Source of the DNA: Thalassotalea hakodatensis
Lineage (GTDB): Bacteria; Pseudomonadota; Gammaproteobacteria; Enterobacterales; Alteromonadaceae
Assembly (NCBI RefSeq): GCF_030295995.1
Contig: NZ_AP027365.1
Location: 434,001 to 498,000 of the forward strand
Length of the DNA stretch: 64,000 nt
Direction: 5' to 3'
The position numbers were made by a program, and so were the translations under genes. Below are positions 32,068 to 40,511 of the stretch, piece after piece (position 1 is the first letter of the stretch; each line of letters opens with the position of its first letter). The notes below the pieces were generated by a model. That model did no database searches. It was given only the letters and a program-made list of their open reading frames with translations, and had not been told where the DNA came from.

Positions 32068-32098
32068 TTAATTTATGACAGTACTTTTCATAAATTAA
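32068..32098 (+). promoter_or_regulatory. Inverted repeat upstream of a small gene
   Basis: TTAATTTATGA (32068-32078) and TCATAAATTAA (32088-32098) are exact reverse complements with a 9-base spacer, 14 bases before the ATG at 32113. It could be an operator or a leader hairpin; AT-richness means chance cannot be excluded. Confidence 0.4.
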
Positions 32099-32112
32099 CA
32101 TTGAGAGCAGCC

Positions 32113-32364
32113 ATGGAAGACCGCCAGTTTAGGGATCCATTGATTGAAAGAAGACATCAACAATGTCAGCAAGAAGGATTATGGGAACGCTTGAGTATCG
32201 CACAGAAATTTTCAGCAAGTAGCTTAATTAAATACGGTTATAAATTGATGTTTATTCGTCACGCTGCGCATACTAGCTTAGCGATAATGTTACTTGATGA
32301 AAAGATTACAACAATAAGTAGTGATGGAGAAATAAACACTTCACCAGATATACAGTTGAGATAG
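32113..32364 (+). CDS. Small hypothetical protein
   Basis: An 83-residue protein from the ATG at 32113; the frame also has TTG at 32101. The N-terminal half is charged and helical (RDPLIERRHQQCQQEGLW), and the second half is weakly hydrophobic (LMFIRHAAHTSLAIMLL). I recognise no family. An inverted repeat lies just upstream. Length, composition and lack of overlap suggest a real gene, but the ribosome binding site is weak. Confidence 0.5.
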   Translation: MEDRQFRDPLIERRHQQCQQEGLWERLSIAQKFSASSLIKYGYKLMFIRHAAHTSLAIMLLDEKITTISSDGEINTSPDIQLR

Positions 32365-32431
32365 AAAGAGAATACTTGAAATTTTGCTGTATCACTTTAC
32401 TCTGTAGTAAAGCATTTAACTGTATTTGATA

Positions 32432-32971
32432 ATGAAGAAAAAGCTGTCGCTGCTGTTCATATTATGCACGCTAATAGGGTGTAGCATAAAGCCTACATAC
32501 CAAGCAAAACATGCCAATAATGTCGATTTTTTCGCATTATCTTTGTACAGTCTTTATGATAGAAACTCTGTTTTTAGTGACTATCAAAACATGTCTGATA
32601 CGACTCGAAATAGCATTGAAATTGCCATTGAAAAAGCCTTTGATGCTCAGGGGTGGCAATATAAATCTCCAGACAATGCCCAAGTTATCGTAGCGTATCA
32701 CCTTGTTGATCGCTTAGCTGAATTGAAGAAATATAATAGAGGCGTTAAATATTGTTTGCCTTGTCTTCCGGTACAGGTGCCTGAAAAACAAAATAGGCAT
32801 CAAGTAATGCAACCTGGCACATTGATACTGGATATGGTTGATGTGAACCATAATCGTACGATATGGCGAGGTGTTAGCCGTTTGAAAATCAATGAACGAG
32901 ATCATAGTCTTGAAGCCCAAGATAAAATTGAACAAGCAATTATTGGCTTACTTGATACCGTTCCGAAATAG
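32432..32971 (+). CDS. Predicted lipoprotein, DUF4136-like
   Basis: A 179-residue protein with a lipoprotein signal (KKKLSLLFILCTLIGCS, lipobox LIGC), so it should be anchored to a membrane in the envelope. The mature domain has the DUF4136 look (IEKAFDAQGWQYKSPDNAQVIVAYH, then TLILDMVDVNHNRTIWRGVS). The function of the family is unknown. The ATG at 32432 is preferred over an upstream TTG at 32426. The next gene starts 8 bases after the stop, so the two are probably co-transcribed. Confidence 0.8.
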   Translation: MKKKLSLLFILCTLIGCSIKPTYQAKHANNVDFFALSLYSLYDRNSVFSDYQNMSDTTRNSIEIAIEKAFDAQGWQYKSPDNAQVIVAYHLVDRLAELKKYNRGVKYCLPCLPVQVPEKQNRHQVMQPGTLILDMVDVNHNRTIWRGVSRLKINERDHSLEAQDKIEQAIIGLLDTVPK

Positions 32972-32979
32972 GTAAATCT

Positions 32980-33417
32980 ATGTTGAAATGGTTAGTGATC
33001 ACAATAGGAACTATTATTGGTTTTTTGTTGGTGATATCTGTTATTGGATACCAGCTTAAAAACAATGAAGAAAAGAACCGCGCCTACCTAGAACAAGAAC
33101 ATTTCAAACCCACAAATTCAGTTGAGCGGCAAGACCAAAAGGTGCATATTGCCCCGAATAATACCATTCCTTTTGAGCAAACGAATAGTTATCAAATAAT
33201 AAAACAGCATTTAACGTGTATTAATAACCAACAATGTAAAGCGGTGAAGGTCTCGTTTGCTGACCAGTCTTGTTTACTGGCAATCAACAGTATTGGCGCA
33301 GCTCGACTTTTAAAAGCCGCACCAACAGAACAAGTAGGTTCGTGTCCAAGCATCAGTGTTAACACCGAGGCCGTATGTTTAGATAATGTGTGTCAGCTTA
33401 AAAAAATGCGCAACTAG
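32980..33417 (+). CDS. Membrane-anchored hypothetical protein
   Basis: A 145-residue protein with an N-terminal membrane segment (MLKWLVITIGTIIGFLLVISVIGY) and a periplasmic part. The latter has six cysteines (CINNQQCKAV, QSCLL, GSCPS, VCLDNVC), which suggests disulfide bonds. It follows the DUF4136-like lipoprotein by 8 bases. I recognise no family. Confidence 0.65.
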   Translation: MLKWLVITIGTIIGFLLVISVIGYQLKNNEEKNRAYLEQEHFKPTNSVERQDQKVHIAPNNTIPFEQTNSYQIIKQHLTCINNQQCKAVKVSFADQSCLLAINSIGAARLLKAAPTEQVGSCPSISVNTEAVCLDNVCQLKKMRN

Positions 33418-33538
33418 CACTAGCGCCGTCACATAAGCAAGGTATACTAGTGGGGATAGCGTGATTGGAACTTTTACCTCTTGGTATTCTATCAATCGCA
33501 GCGCACATTTATTTATAATAAGCATGTAACGAATCCTT

Positions 33539-33862
33539 ATGACATTTCCAAACGACGAAACCGGCCAAGTGCTAACTGAAATGCAAAATGCAGGCATCGA
33601 CTTAAGCATAATTCATTCAGTAGTTTTTTTTCAACTTTTTGAAAAAGAAGAACAAGCTAGAGCAATGGAGAGTTACCTAAAGCAGAAAGTGCCAGATATG
33701 CAGGTAAAAGTACATCCAGATCAAACCCCTAACGTATGGGATGTTGATTGTACTGTTAACATGTTACCAGATTATGATGTCATCACTGCTCAAGAAGCAC
33801 AGTTTGAACAGATAGCTGCTAAATTTGATGGTTATAATGACGGTTGGGGAATTGAAGTATAA
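33539..33862 (+). CDS. RraB-family domain protein (paralogue)
   Basis: A 107-residue protein whose pattern matches the RraB family: an N-terminal helix (ETGQVLTEMQNAGIDL), a hydrophobic strand in place of the TIEHH segment (HSVVFFQLF), an AMESYLKQ helix and the closing FDGYNDGWGIE, equivalent to VEYDGWGTYFE of RraB. True RraB is present at 53681-54031, so this is a second, divergent copy. RraB binds RNase E to inhibit it; whether this paralogue does so is unknown. Confidence 0.72.
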   Translation: MTFPNDETGQVLTEMQNAGIDLSIIHSVVFFQLFEKEEQARAMESYLKQKVPDMQVKVHPDQTPNVWDVDCTVNMLPDYDVITAQEAQFEQIAAKFDGYNDGWGIEV

Positions 33863-34042
33863 CGCTAAAACTTAATGATGGTTTACGCTGGTATTCGCTT
33901 AAAAGCAAGTTGTAACATTCCGTCTCTGATTACAAATAAGGCACTTTTTTTTACAAAAATTGACAACTTGTAGACACTTGAACAACAGTGTTTTTTGGGT
34001 TCTATTGGCATCATATTTTCCAATAATTATTAATGGGAAAAC

Positions 34043-34636
34043 ATGATGAAACACACACTTCTTTCTTTACTTATTTTAGCGGGTATTAGCACACCTGCTT
34101 TGGCAGAAAATAACACTAAACACTCTGTTGGCTTACAAATTGGCGGTGGAGGCCTTGATTATAAAGGCAAAGATACTGATAGCCAAGGCGTTGCTAAATC
34201 TTACCTTTACTACAATTATAAATTTTCTCATTATTTTTCTGCTGAAGTAGGCTTGGTCGGCGCAGAAGATATTGATGATTGGGAATGTAAGAAAAATGCT
34301 GATGATGAATTTGTTTGCTATTCAGATGACAGCGATGATTTTGAAATAGTCGCTGATGATTTTGACTTTGGCTCGGTAGTGGTCGCGATTCGTGGTGAAC
34401 TACCGCTATCTAAACACAATAGTTTGTATGGCAAAATTGGTGCTGAATTTTACGATTATGAATTTGGTCTAATGCGAGAAAAAACCATTAAAGAGGATGG
34501 AACAGGCTTATTTGCTGAATTAGGTTGGCAATATCGTTGGAATAATGGCATAGGATTAAGCGCAAGTTATCAATTTCATAATGTTGGTGATTTAGAAATG
34601 AAAGGCTTAAACCTTGGTATTAGTTACGCATTCTAG
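34043..34636 (+). CDS. Outer-membrane beta-barrel protein
   Basis: A 197-residue protein with a signal peptide (KHTLLSLLILAGISTPALA) and amphipathic strands ending in GISYAF, the C-terminal aromatic BAM signal. A very acidic loop (about 80-110, DDSDDFEIVADDFDFG) could bind cations. Two adjacent ATGs could be the start. The stop overlaps that of the convergent yicG-like gene by 4 bases. Ligand and role are unknown. Confidence 0.8.
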   Translation: MMKHTLLSLLILAGISTPALAENNTKHSVGLQIGGGGLDYKGKDTDSQGVAKSYLYYNYKFSHYFSAEVGLVGAEDIDDWECKKNADDEFVCYSDDSDDFEIVADDFDFGSVVVAIRGELPLSKHNSLYGKIGAEFYDYEFGLMREKTIKEDGTGLFAELGWQYRWNNGIGLSASYQFHNVGDLEMKGLNLGISYAF

Positions 34637-35265
34637 TCATTTTTACTGCCAGCCTGTTGTTGGTCGGCAATATTAAAGGCAGGTAGCGATACCTGCCAAT
34701 AAATAGCAGCTAACCTTAAGGCCAATGCACCAACTATGGCAACAATAAGGGAAACATTTTCGGTAAAGCCAATAGTCTGCAAGCCAATAAATAATATACC
34801 ACCAAGCATTGCCGCTAAGGCGTATATTTCTTGGCGAAGAATAAGTGGTATAACGTTGCAAAGTACGTCTCTTATCATACCGCCAGCAACGCCAGTGATC
34901 ATGCCCATGACTATTGCAACCGTTATTGAACTACCTAAACTCAGTGCTTTTTCGGTACCTAAAACGGCAAAAAGTGCTAATCCAAAGGCATCAGATATTA
35001 GTAAAAATCTTTTTGGGATACGTGTTGGGCGGCGTATAAAAAGAATGGTTAAAATAGCGGTGAGTAAAATAACATAAAGGTAAATTGGACTTGCCACCCA
35101 AAAAACAGGCGTGTCTAAAATAACATCTCTGATCGTCCCGCCGCCAATGGCGGTAACGGCGGCTAGCACTACAACCCCAAATGGATCAAGTTGATACCGC
35201 CCTGCCATAAGGGCGCCTGACAGTGCAAAAACCACAATGCCAAATAAATCTAACCAATAAAGCAA
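34633..35265 (-). CDS. YicG/UPF0126 (TRIC-like) membrane protein
   Basis: A 210-residue inner-membrane protein with about seven hydrophobic segments and two repeated motifs, AIGGGTIRDVILD and GVAGGMIRDVLCN, characteristic of the UPF0126 family, whose fold resembles trimeric intracellular cation channels. The family has also been linked to glycine transport. It is the last gene of the mtnN-cbiB-like-rhodanese-yicG set, with a 5-base gap before it. Confidence 0.87.
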   Translation of the reverse strand: MLYWLDLFGIVVFALSGALMAGRYQLDPFGVVVLAAVTAIGGGTIRDVILDTPVFWVASPIYLYVILLTAILTILFIRRPTRIPKRFLLISDAFGLALFAVLGTEKALSLGSSITVAIVMGMITGVAGGMIRDVLCNVIPLILRQEIYALAAMLGGILFIGLQTIGFTENVSLIVAIVGALALRLAAIYWQVSLPAFNIADQQQAGSKND

Positions 35266-35270
35266 AAATC

Positions 35271-35681
35271 TTACCTCTGCGTATTTTCTGTCACCACAGG
35301 TAGCTCATCAGCTTGCCAGCCGTTGAAATCACCAGATAAATGTCGTAATTGAGAAAAGCCGTGTTTTGTTAATATTTCCTCAGTAATTTGTGCTCGTCTT
35401 CCTGAGCGGCAATGCACCACTACCATTGAATCTTGATGTATGCTTAATTCATTCAACCGTTGTTCGATTTCATTATGAGGAATGTTAATCGCATTGGCGA
35501 TATGCCCGGTGTTAAATTCTTGTGCAGATCTCACATCTAAAATAATCACAGGAGCAGCTTTCGGGGCTTTTGTAATTGATATTAACTGTTGAGCTGAGAT
35601 GGTTTTGGTTTCATTAGCTTGTACAAAACTTGTTAGTAACAATACGAACAAAAATACAGATAATTGGTTAAATGTTTTCAT
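35271..35681 (-). CDS. Exported rhodanese-like protein
   Basis: A 136-residue single-domain rhodanese with a signal peptide (about residues 1-22, ending FVQA). The active-site loop HCRSGRRA carries the catalytic cysteine, and the CH2A motif is IILDVRSAQEFNTGHI. It may carry persulfide sulfur in the periplasm. It sits between the CbiB-like gene and yicG with gaps of 9 and 5 bases, so it is probably co-transcribed. Confidence 0.88.
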   Translation of the reverse strand: MKTFNQLSVFLFVLLLTSFVQANETKTISAQQLISITKAPKAAPVIILDVRSAQEFNTGHIANAINIPHNEIEQRLNELSIHQDSMVVVHCRSGRRAQITEEILTKHGFSQLRHLSGDFNGWQADELPVVTENTQR

Positions 35682-35690
35682 CAGAGCGCC

Positions 35691-36662
35691 TTATGTAGCA
35701 AAAGAAATGAACATAGATAATACTAGCATACTGAAAATAATCCCGATGTTTAAGGCTTTTACTAACTGCAGCTGTTTAATCGTGTTTGAAAGCTCTGTAG
35801 TGGAAGGTTGAGAACCTGACTGATTAAAGCTAACGCGTCTTAACTTGTGTCCTTGATAAAGTGCAACGCCCCCTAATTGGACATTATTAATTTTAGCGGC
35901 GGTAGCTAGTAAGTAATCGCTCGTTAACCTTGATATATGTGAGCTGATAGACTGTGCGCTAGTACGGTTCGTTTTACTAAACATTAAGAAGCTTAATTCT
36001 ATAGAAAGTATTAACGCCGGTAGCCATTGTAATAGCGATATAATTTTTCCAACAAATTTACCAAAATATTGATATTTTTCAATTTTTGTATTCCAGCTGT
36101 AATGTATTTCTAACAGAATGCGATAACAAATGGCGGCAATGGGACCAATAAGCAAATAAAGCAAAATGACTAAAAACTGACGTTGTAGGTAATTGAGCCA
36201 AAGCATTTCAATACAGGCTTTACATAACCCCATACTAGATAATGTTGAGGTATCTCTTAGTACCCATGGCTGTAAATGCGCTTTTGCTGAACTGTTTTCT
36301 TGTTTGTTTATTGACGTGATCAGTTGGCTAGCCATTCGTTGTGCGCCAGCTCCTGATAAAGCAAAAAAAAGTAATAAGCTGTGCCAAAGTATCGGCACTT
36401 CAACAAAATCTTCAAATAACCATATAATTATGATTATAGGTATTAGCGTGATCAGTGTAGCGGCTGCACCAGCAATTTTTTGCTGTTGTGTACCATTATG
36501 TTGATTGTTTACTTTGTCTGACAGGCGTTGACAGTAAAAACGAAAGAAATGCGTGGTGTCTTTCGTTTGTACAATAGCAATAACAGACCTCAATAAAAGG
36601 ACAACTAATACGATGATGAGTTGCAAAATGAAAGGGGTAAGTTGGTTGATAAAGTCTGTCAT
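35691..36662 (-). CDS. CobD/CbiB-related membrane protein
   Basis: A 323-residue protein with five or more membrane segments. The CbiB-type signature appears in degenerate form (VLRDTSTLSSMGLCKACIEMLWLN, where CbiB proteins have RDTSxLxxxxVxxAxIEaLaEN). CbiB builds the nucleotide loop of cobalamin, but no other cobalamin gene is nearby, and the Asn-rich catalytic part is altered. It follows mtnN by 9 bases. A diverged or repurposed homologue is likely. Confidence 0.7.
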   Translation of the reverse strand: MTDFINQLTPFILQLIIVLVVLLLRSVIAIVQTKDTTHFFRFYCQRLSDKVNNQHNGTQQQKIAGAAATLITLIPIIIIIWLFEDFVEVPILWHSLLLFFALSGAGAQRMASQLITSINKQENSSAKAHLQPWVLRDTSTLSSMGLCKACIEMLWLNYLQRQFLVILLYLLIGPIAAICYRILLEIHYSWNTKIEKYQYFGKFVGKIISLLQWLPALILSIELSFLMFSKTNRTSAQSISSHISRLTSDYLLATAAKINNVQLGGVALYQGHKLRRVSFNQSGSQPSTTELSNTIKQLQLVKALNIGIIFSMLVLSMFISFAT

Positions 36663-36671
36663 GTGGTTTGC

Positions 36672-37382
36672 TTAGTTCAAGGTAATGCCTTGTAAATTTT
36701 CAATCATGTTCATCACCAGCTGAGAAGAATTAACTGATGCAGTTTCAAGGTATGCTTCAAATGAAGTAGGGGATTCTTTACCAGCAATATCTGACATTGA
36801 GCGAATGACTACAAAAGGGGTTGATAGCTGATAGCAGGTTTGTGCAATTGCGGCGCCTTCCATTTCTACTGCTGCCATCGTGGGAAAATTTGCCCGCGCT
36901 TTTGCTATATCGTCATCTTTGGTCATAAAGGTATCACCTGTTGTGATCAAGCCGACAAGTGTTTGAATGCCCGGTAATGATGAAATACTAGCTTTTGCTG
37001 CTTCGACTAAACGCGGGTGAGGAAGGTAAGCGGCGGGATTCGCTGGTAACTGGCCAATTTCATAGCCAAATGCTGTTACATCAACATCGTGATAACGTAC
37101 TTCACTGCTAATAACAATATCACCCACTTTTAAAGACTGTTCGAAACCACCAGCAGAACCTGTATTGACAACATACTTAGGAGAGAATTCTTTGATGAGA
37201 AATGCTGTTGCAAGTGCTGCCGCGACCTTACCAATACCCGATTGTACTATTACAACGTCGGTGTTATTTAACCTACCATGGTAAAATGAGTAGCCTGCGA
37301 TGTTTGTTGTTTTTGCGTCAATTAATTTTGCTTTTAAAATCGCAACTTCTGGTTCCATTGCGCCGATAATACCTACGGTCAT
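36672..37382 (-). CDS. mtnN: 5'-methylthioadenosine/S-adenosylhomocysteine nucleosidase
   Basis: MtnN cleaves adenine from methylthioadenosine and S-adenosylhomocysteine, serving methionine salvage and autoinducer-2 precursor formation. The 236-residue protein has MTVGIIGAMEPEVAIL at the start, NTGSAGG, the active-site EMEGAAIAQTCY and the catalytic Asp in VIRSMSDIAG. It heads a four-gene minus-strand operon. Confidence 0.95.
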   Translation of the reverse strand: MTVGIIGAMEPEVAILKAKLIDAKTTNIAGYSFYHGRLNNTDVVIVQSGIGKVAAALATAFLIKEFSPKYVVNTGSAGGFEQSLKVGDIVISSEVRYHDVDVTAFGYEIGQLPANPAAYLPHPRLVEAAKASISSLPGIQTLVGLITTGDTFMTKDDDIAKARANFPTMAAVEMEGAAIAQTCYQLSTPFVVIRSMSDIAGKESPTSFEAYLETASVNSSQLVMNMIENLQGITLN

Positions 37383-37449
37383 TTTATTGCCTTAGTGAAA
37401 ATATTGATGGCGAAAGTATACGTTAACAACTATGGTTTTTACAGCGATG

Positions 37450-37477
37450 AAAAAGCGGAAATTATTCCGCTTTTTGT
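37450..37477 (-). terminator. Intrinsic terminator of the DUF2726 gene
   Basis: AAAAAGCGGAA (37450-37460) and TTCCGCTTTTT (37465-37475) pair perfectly around an ATTA loop. On the minus strand it follows the stop codon at 37523. Confidence 0.82.
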
Positions 37478-37522
37478 TATTAAGGTTACTACGTTTGTAC
37501 GTTTAGGCTAGATCAGAATATG

Positions 37523-38182
37523 TTAATGGGGCAATGCACCCATACTAGGTGCTGGTAATTTTCCGTTGTTTAATTGATTAGCTGCAAGTGCTGCTGTCGG
37601 TGTGATCACACCTGTTGAAGATGATGCAGGTTTGGTTCGAGCTTTAACCATTGGAGCAGGGATCACTCTGCCTTTCATTTTAGGCTCCATGACTTTATTG
37701 GCAAACAAACGCGTTTGTAAACAATGTTTTAATTCTTCAACAGAATAGGTTGCTTTCACTTTAATACGTAAATGTGGAATTGATGCTGCTTCAAGCGCGC
37801 CACTTACAAACCAATCTTTTTTTACTTTATAACCTTTACCTTGCGTATCGACGAGATCGATGGTGCCAAGTAGCTTCATGCTTTGACGATCACAAATGGC
37901 AAAGTCTAAATATTTGTTATCGGCCTTATTACGTGCAGTTTGACTTGCTCGTTGTGAAACCCCGCCTCTTACCGTAACAATATCAGAAAGCTTTACTCGG
38001 TTGATAACACGATATTCACCACCAACAGCTTGTTCTAATAAACGATGAAAATTCTTTTCCGCTGAAGTAAATACAGTGGCTTTTCTATCGAAAGGAAATG
38101 GGAAACTAGTATCATTTAAACGATTTGCTAATAAAGCAACAATAATGATCAAACTGATCATCGCAAATAAAATGAGTTCCAT
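37523..38182 (-). CDS. DUF2726-domain protein with N-terminal membrane anchor
   Basis: A 219-residue protein with a membrane segment (MELILFAMISLIIIVALLAN) and a DUF2726 domain (about 40-165; LDFAICDRQSMKLLGTIDLVD), a restriction-endonuclease-like fold often found in topoisomerase-like and nuclease-like proteins. The frame starts with TTG at 38194, but GGAG is placed correctly for the ATG at 38182. Its role is unknown. Confidence 0.78.
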   Translation of the reverse strand: MELILFAMISLIIIVALLANRLNDTSFPFPFDRKATVFTSAEKNFHRLLEQAVGGEYRVINRVKLSDIVTVRGGVSQRASQTARNKADNKYLDFAICDRQSMKLLGTIDLVDTQGKGYKVKKDWFVSGALEAASIPHLRIKVKATYSVEELKHCLQTRLFANKVMEPKMKGRVIPAPMVKARTKPASSSTGVITPTAALAANQLNNGKLPAPSMGALPH

Positions 38183-38321
38183 AATGCGCTCCAAATTTAC
38201 AAAATATTGACGGTTTTGTTAAAACAGTTTTCTTGTAACAGATAAAGCATTTTTTGTGCCATAAACATGCGAACAATATATTTATCTTAAACGGCATAAT
38301 TTTCGTGGATTGTGAGGTGCT

Positions 38322-38630
38322 CTAATGGTCTGCTTCCGGACAAAATAGCTCATAAAGCACAGATAAAAGCTGGATAACTTCTGGGCTTTTTACTAAGTAA
38401 TAAATAGTTTGTGCATCTCGTCGAGTTTCAACTATTTGTTCTTTTCGTAATACGGCTAAATGTTGAGATAGTGCTGATTGGCTTAATGGAATATGTTGGT
38501 TCAATTCACTTACCGACATTTCATTATTCATTAACGTACATAGGATCATCAATCTATTTTCATTGGCCATTACTTTTAATAAATCTGCTGTTTGTTTGGC
38601 TGCATTTATTAGCGCGCTAGGGTCTTGCAA
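38322..38630 (-). CDS. bigR: ArsR-family repressor, BigR/SqrR-like (persulfide sensor)
   Basis: A 102-residue winged-helix repressor: ENRLMILCTLMNNEMSVSELN, then the recognition helix LSQSALSQHLAVLRKEQIVETRR. Its only two cysteines (in LMILCTL and LFCPEADH) lie where BigR and SqrR carry the pair that forms a polysulfide bridge on exposure to persulfide. The start is TTG with a well-placed GGAG. It is divergent from the persulfide dioxygenase operon, which it should repress, together with itself. Confidence 0.87.
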   Translation of the reverse strand: MQDPSALINAAKQTADLLKVMANENRLMILCTLMNNEMSVSELNQHIPLSQSALSQHLAVLRKEQIVETRRDAQTIYYLVKSPEVIQLLSVLYELFCPEADH

Positions 38631-38654
38631 TGAATTTCTCCATGATGAGTAACG

Positions 38655-38680
38655 TTACTATTTATAGCAATAAATAGTAA
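38655..38680. promoter_or_regulatory. BigR operator candidate 1
   Basis: TTACTATTTAT and ATAAATAGTAA form a perfect 11-base inverted repeat with a 4-base spacer. It covers the minus-strand -10 (TATAAA, 38661-38666) of the repressor gene, whose -35 (TTGTCT, 38684-38689) lies 17 bases away, as expected for autoregulation. Confidence 0.68.
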
Positions 38681-38686
38681 TTTAGA

Positions 38687-38716
38687 CAATGCTAAATTAG
38701 CATTGACTAATATAAT
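38687..38716 (+). promoter_or_regulatory. BigR operator candidate 2 and operon promoter
   Basis: CAATGCTAA (38687-38695) and TTAGCATTG (38697-38705) form a perfect 9-base inverted repeat around one base, covering the -35 region. A consensus -10, TATAAT, follows at 38711-38716 upstream of the persulfide dioxygenase gene. A repressor bound here would block RNA polymerase. Confidence 0.68.
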
Positions 38717-38760
38717 TAAGGTGAATAAACTAGCGCTAGTAGTTATTAAGGAGTGTGCTG

Positions 38761-39636
38761 ATGAAGCCAGTGGTTATGTCTTTTTTCCACGATGAAACTT
38801 GTACGTTCACCTATGTTGTGTTCGATGCTGAACAACGAAGTGGGGTTGTTATTGATCCAGTACTCGATTTTGATCAAGCTTCAGGTAAGGTCAGTTATGA
38901 AAGTGCAAACCAGGTGCTCGAATATGTTAACGAGCAACAATTAACGATAGAGTGGATCCTTGAAACACATGCACATGCTGATCATTTAACGGCAGCGCAA
39001 TATCTTAAACATAAGACCAATGCCCAGGTTGCGATAGGCAAAGGTATTGCTACTGTGCAAAAAACGTTCAAAGAGATTTATAACCTAAGCGAAGCGTTCC
39101 CTGTTGAAGGTGAACAATTTGATCGGTGCTTTTCCGATGGCGATAGTTTCTCTATTGGTTCATTGACTGTTGATGTTATCGCAACGCCTGGGCATACCAA
39201 TGACAGTGTAACGTACTTAATTGGTGATGCGGCTTTCATTGGTGACACCATGTTTCACCCTAGCCTCGGCACTGCAAGGTGTGATTTTCCTGGAGGTGAT
39301 GCGGCGATGTTATTTAATTCAATTCAGCGACTTTTCGCATTGCCGCCGAATACACGTATTTTTTTATGTCACGATTACCCAGAAGGGGATAGATCGCCAA
39401 CATGCCAAGTAACGCTTGTTGAGCAAAAGACTGAAAATATTCATGTAAAAGAAGGTAACAGCAAACAAGATTTTATTGCGTTTAGAACTGCTCGTGACAA
39501 CTCATTAGCGGCACCTAGACTATTACTTCCCGCCATTCAAGTGAATATTGCTGCTGGACACTTTCCAAAACCTGAAGGCAACCAACAAATTTATTTAAAA
39601 TCGCCGGTGACCTTTCCGCAAATAGGAGATAAATAA
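38761..39636 (+). CDS. blh: Persulfide dioxygenase-like metallo-beta-lactamase-fold enzyme
   Basis: A 291-residue metallo-beta-lactamase-fold protein with the ETHAHADHLTAA iron-binding motif, further ligands in TPGHTNDS, FIGDTMF and CHDYP, and the SLGTARCDFPGGD segment typical of ETHE1/Blh persulfide dioxygenases. These oxidise glutathione persulfide to sulfite. An AAGGAG site supports the ATG at 38761 over the GTG at 38755. In Blh the DUF442 domain is fused to this one; here it is a separate gene at the operon end. The next gene overlaps the stop by one base. Confidence 0.9.
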   Translation: MKPVVMSFFHDETCTFTYVVFDAEQRSGVVIDPVLDFDQASGKVSYESANQVLEYVNEQQLTIEWILETHAHADHLTAAQYLKHKTNAQVAIGKGIATVQKTFKEIYNLSEAFPVEGEQFDRCFSDGDSFSIGSLTVDVIATPGHTNDSVTYLIGDAAFIGDTMFHPSLGTARCDFPGGDAAMLFNSIQRLFALPPNTRIFLCHDYPEGDRSPTCQVTLVEQKTENIHVKEGNSKQDFIAFRTARDNSLAAPRLLLPAIQVNIAAGHFPKPEGNQQIYLKSPVTFPQIGDK

Positions 39637-40076
39637 TGGAATCATTAATCAGTTATTTACCCGCATTTTTAGGCGGTATGTTAATAGGCTTATCAGCCTT
39701 ACTGTTGTTTATAGGCTTAGGCAGAATCGCAGGGATAAGCGGTATTGTTGGAAAGATTTTACAACAATCAGAATCTGATAATCAGGCTAATGACAAGCTG
39801 TGGCGCGTATTATTCATTTTAGGGTTGATAATAGGCGCTGCGATTTATCATTTCTTTGATCCTTTTACATTGCCGTTTCGTCAACCACCATCTGCTTGGT
39901 TTATGATTATTGCCGGGTTATTGGTTGGTATTGGCACATACATAGGAAGCGGGTGTACGAGTGGTCATGGCGTGTGTGGAATCGGACGTTTTTCAATTCG
40001 ATCTATGAGTGCCACGATTATTTTTATGCTGACTGCTGGCATAACCGTCTTTGTTATTAAGCATGTGTTTGCGTAG
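39636..40076 (+). CDS. YeeE/YedE-family transporter, first half (PmpA-like)
   Basis: A 146-residue membrane protein with about four hydrophobic segments and the family motif GSGCTSGHGVCGIGRFSIRS, with the cysteines known to guide thiosulfate-type sulfur compounds in TsuA. It is half the length of a full YeeE, so it should pair with the product of the next gene, as PmpA and PmpB do in bigR operons. The start codon overlaps the previous stop (TAATG). Confidence 0.87.
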   Translation: MESLISYLPAFLGGMLIGLSALLLFIGLGRIAGISGIVGKILQQSESDNQANDKLWRVLFILGLIIGAAIYHFFDPFTLPFRQPPSAWFMIIAGLLVGIGTYIGSGCTSGHGVCGIGRFSIRSMSATIIFMLTAGITVFVIKHVFA

Positions 40077-40085
40077 GAGAAGCGT

Positions 40086-40499
40086 ATGAAGAATGTAATC
40101 GCCATTATTTCTGGGATTTTGTTTGGCTTAGGTTTAGCGATGTCTGAAATGATTAACCCTACAGTGGTTATCGCATTTCTAGATGTTGCAGGAGATTGGA
40201 ACCCGGCACTTATGTTTGTCATGTTCGGCGCGTTATTGGTGACGACTGTCGGTTTTACACTTTCTTTAAAAAAACAGTCACCTCTTTGTGCGAGTCAATT
40301 TTATTTACCTACTAACTCTGCGATAGATAAACCTTTGATTATAGGTGCAAGTCTATTTGGTATCGGCTGGGGAATGGCAGGATATTGCCCTGGACCAGCA
40401 ATAGCAGGACTGGCGTATGGCCAACAAGAAACCATTTATTTTGTGATAGCAATGCTGGTTGGACTAAAAAGCGCTCAACTATTCAGTGCTAAAGGGTAG
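40086..40499 (+). CDS. YeeE/YedE-family transporter, second half (PmpB-like)
   Basis: A 137-residue membrane protein with the GWGMAGYCPGPAIAGLAYG motif, whose cysteine is the second-half counterpart of the PmpA motif. Together the two halves would form a channel for sulfur compounds, possibly exporting sulfite made by the dioxygenase or importing thiosulfate. The gap to the previous gene is 9 bases. Confidence 0.87.
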   Translation: MKNVIAIISGILFGLGLAMSEMINPTVVIAFLDVAGDWNPALMFVMFGALLVTTVGFTLSLKKQSPLCASQFYLPTNSAIDKPLIIGASLFGIGWGMAGYCPGPAIAGLAYGQQETIYFVIAMLVGLKSAQLFSAKG

Positions 40500-40511
40500 T
40501 AGGTATTTAAC

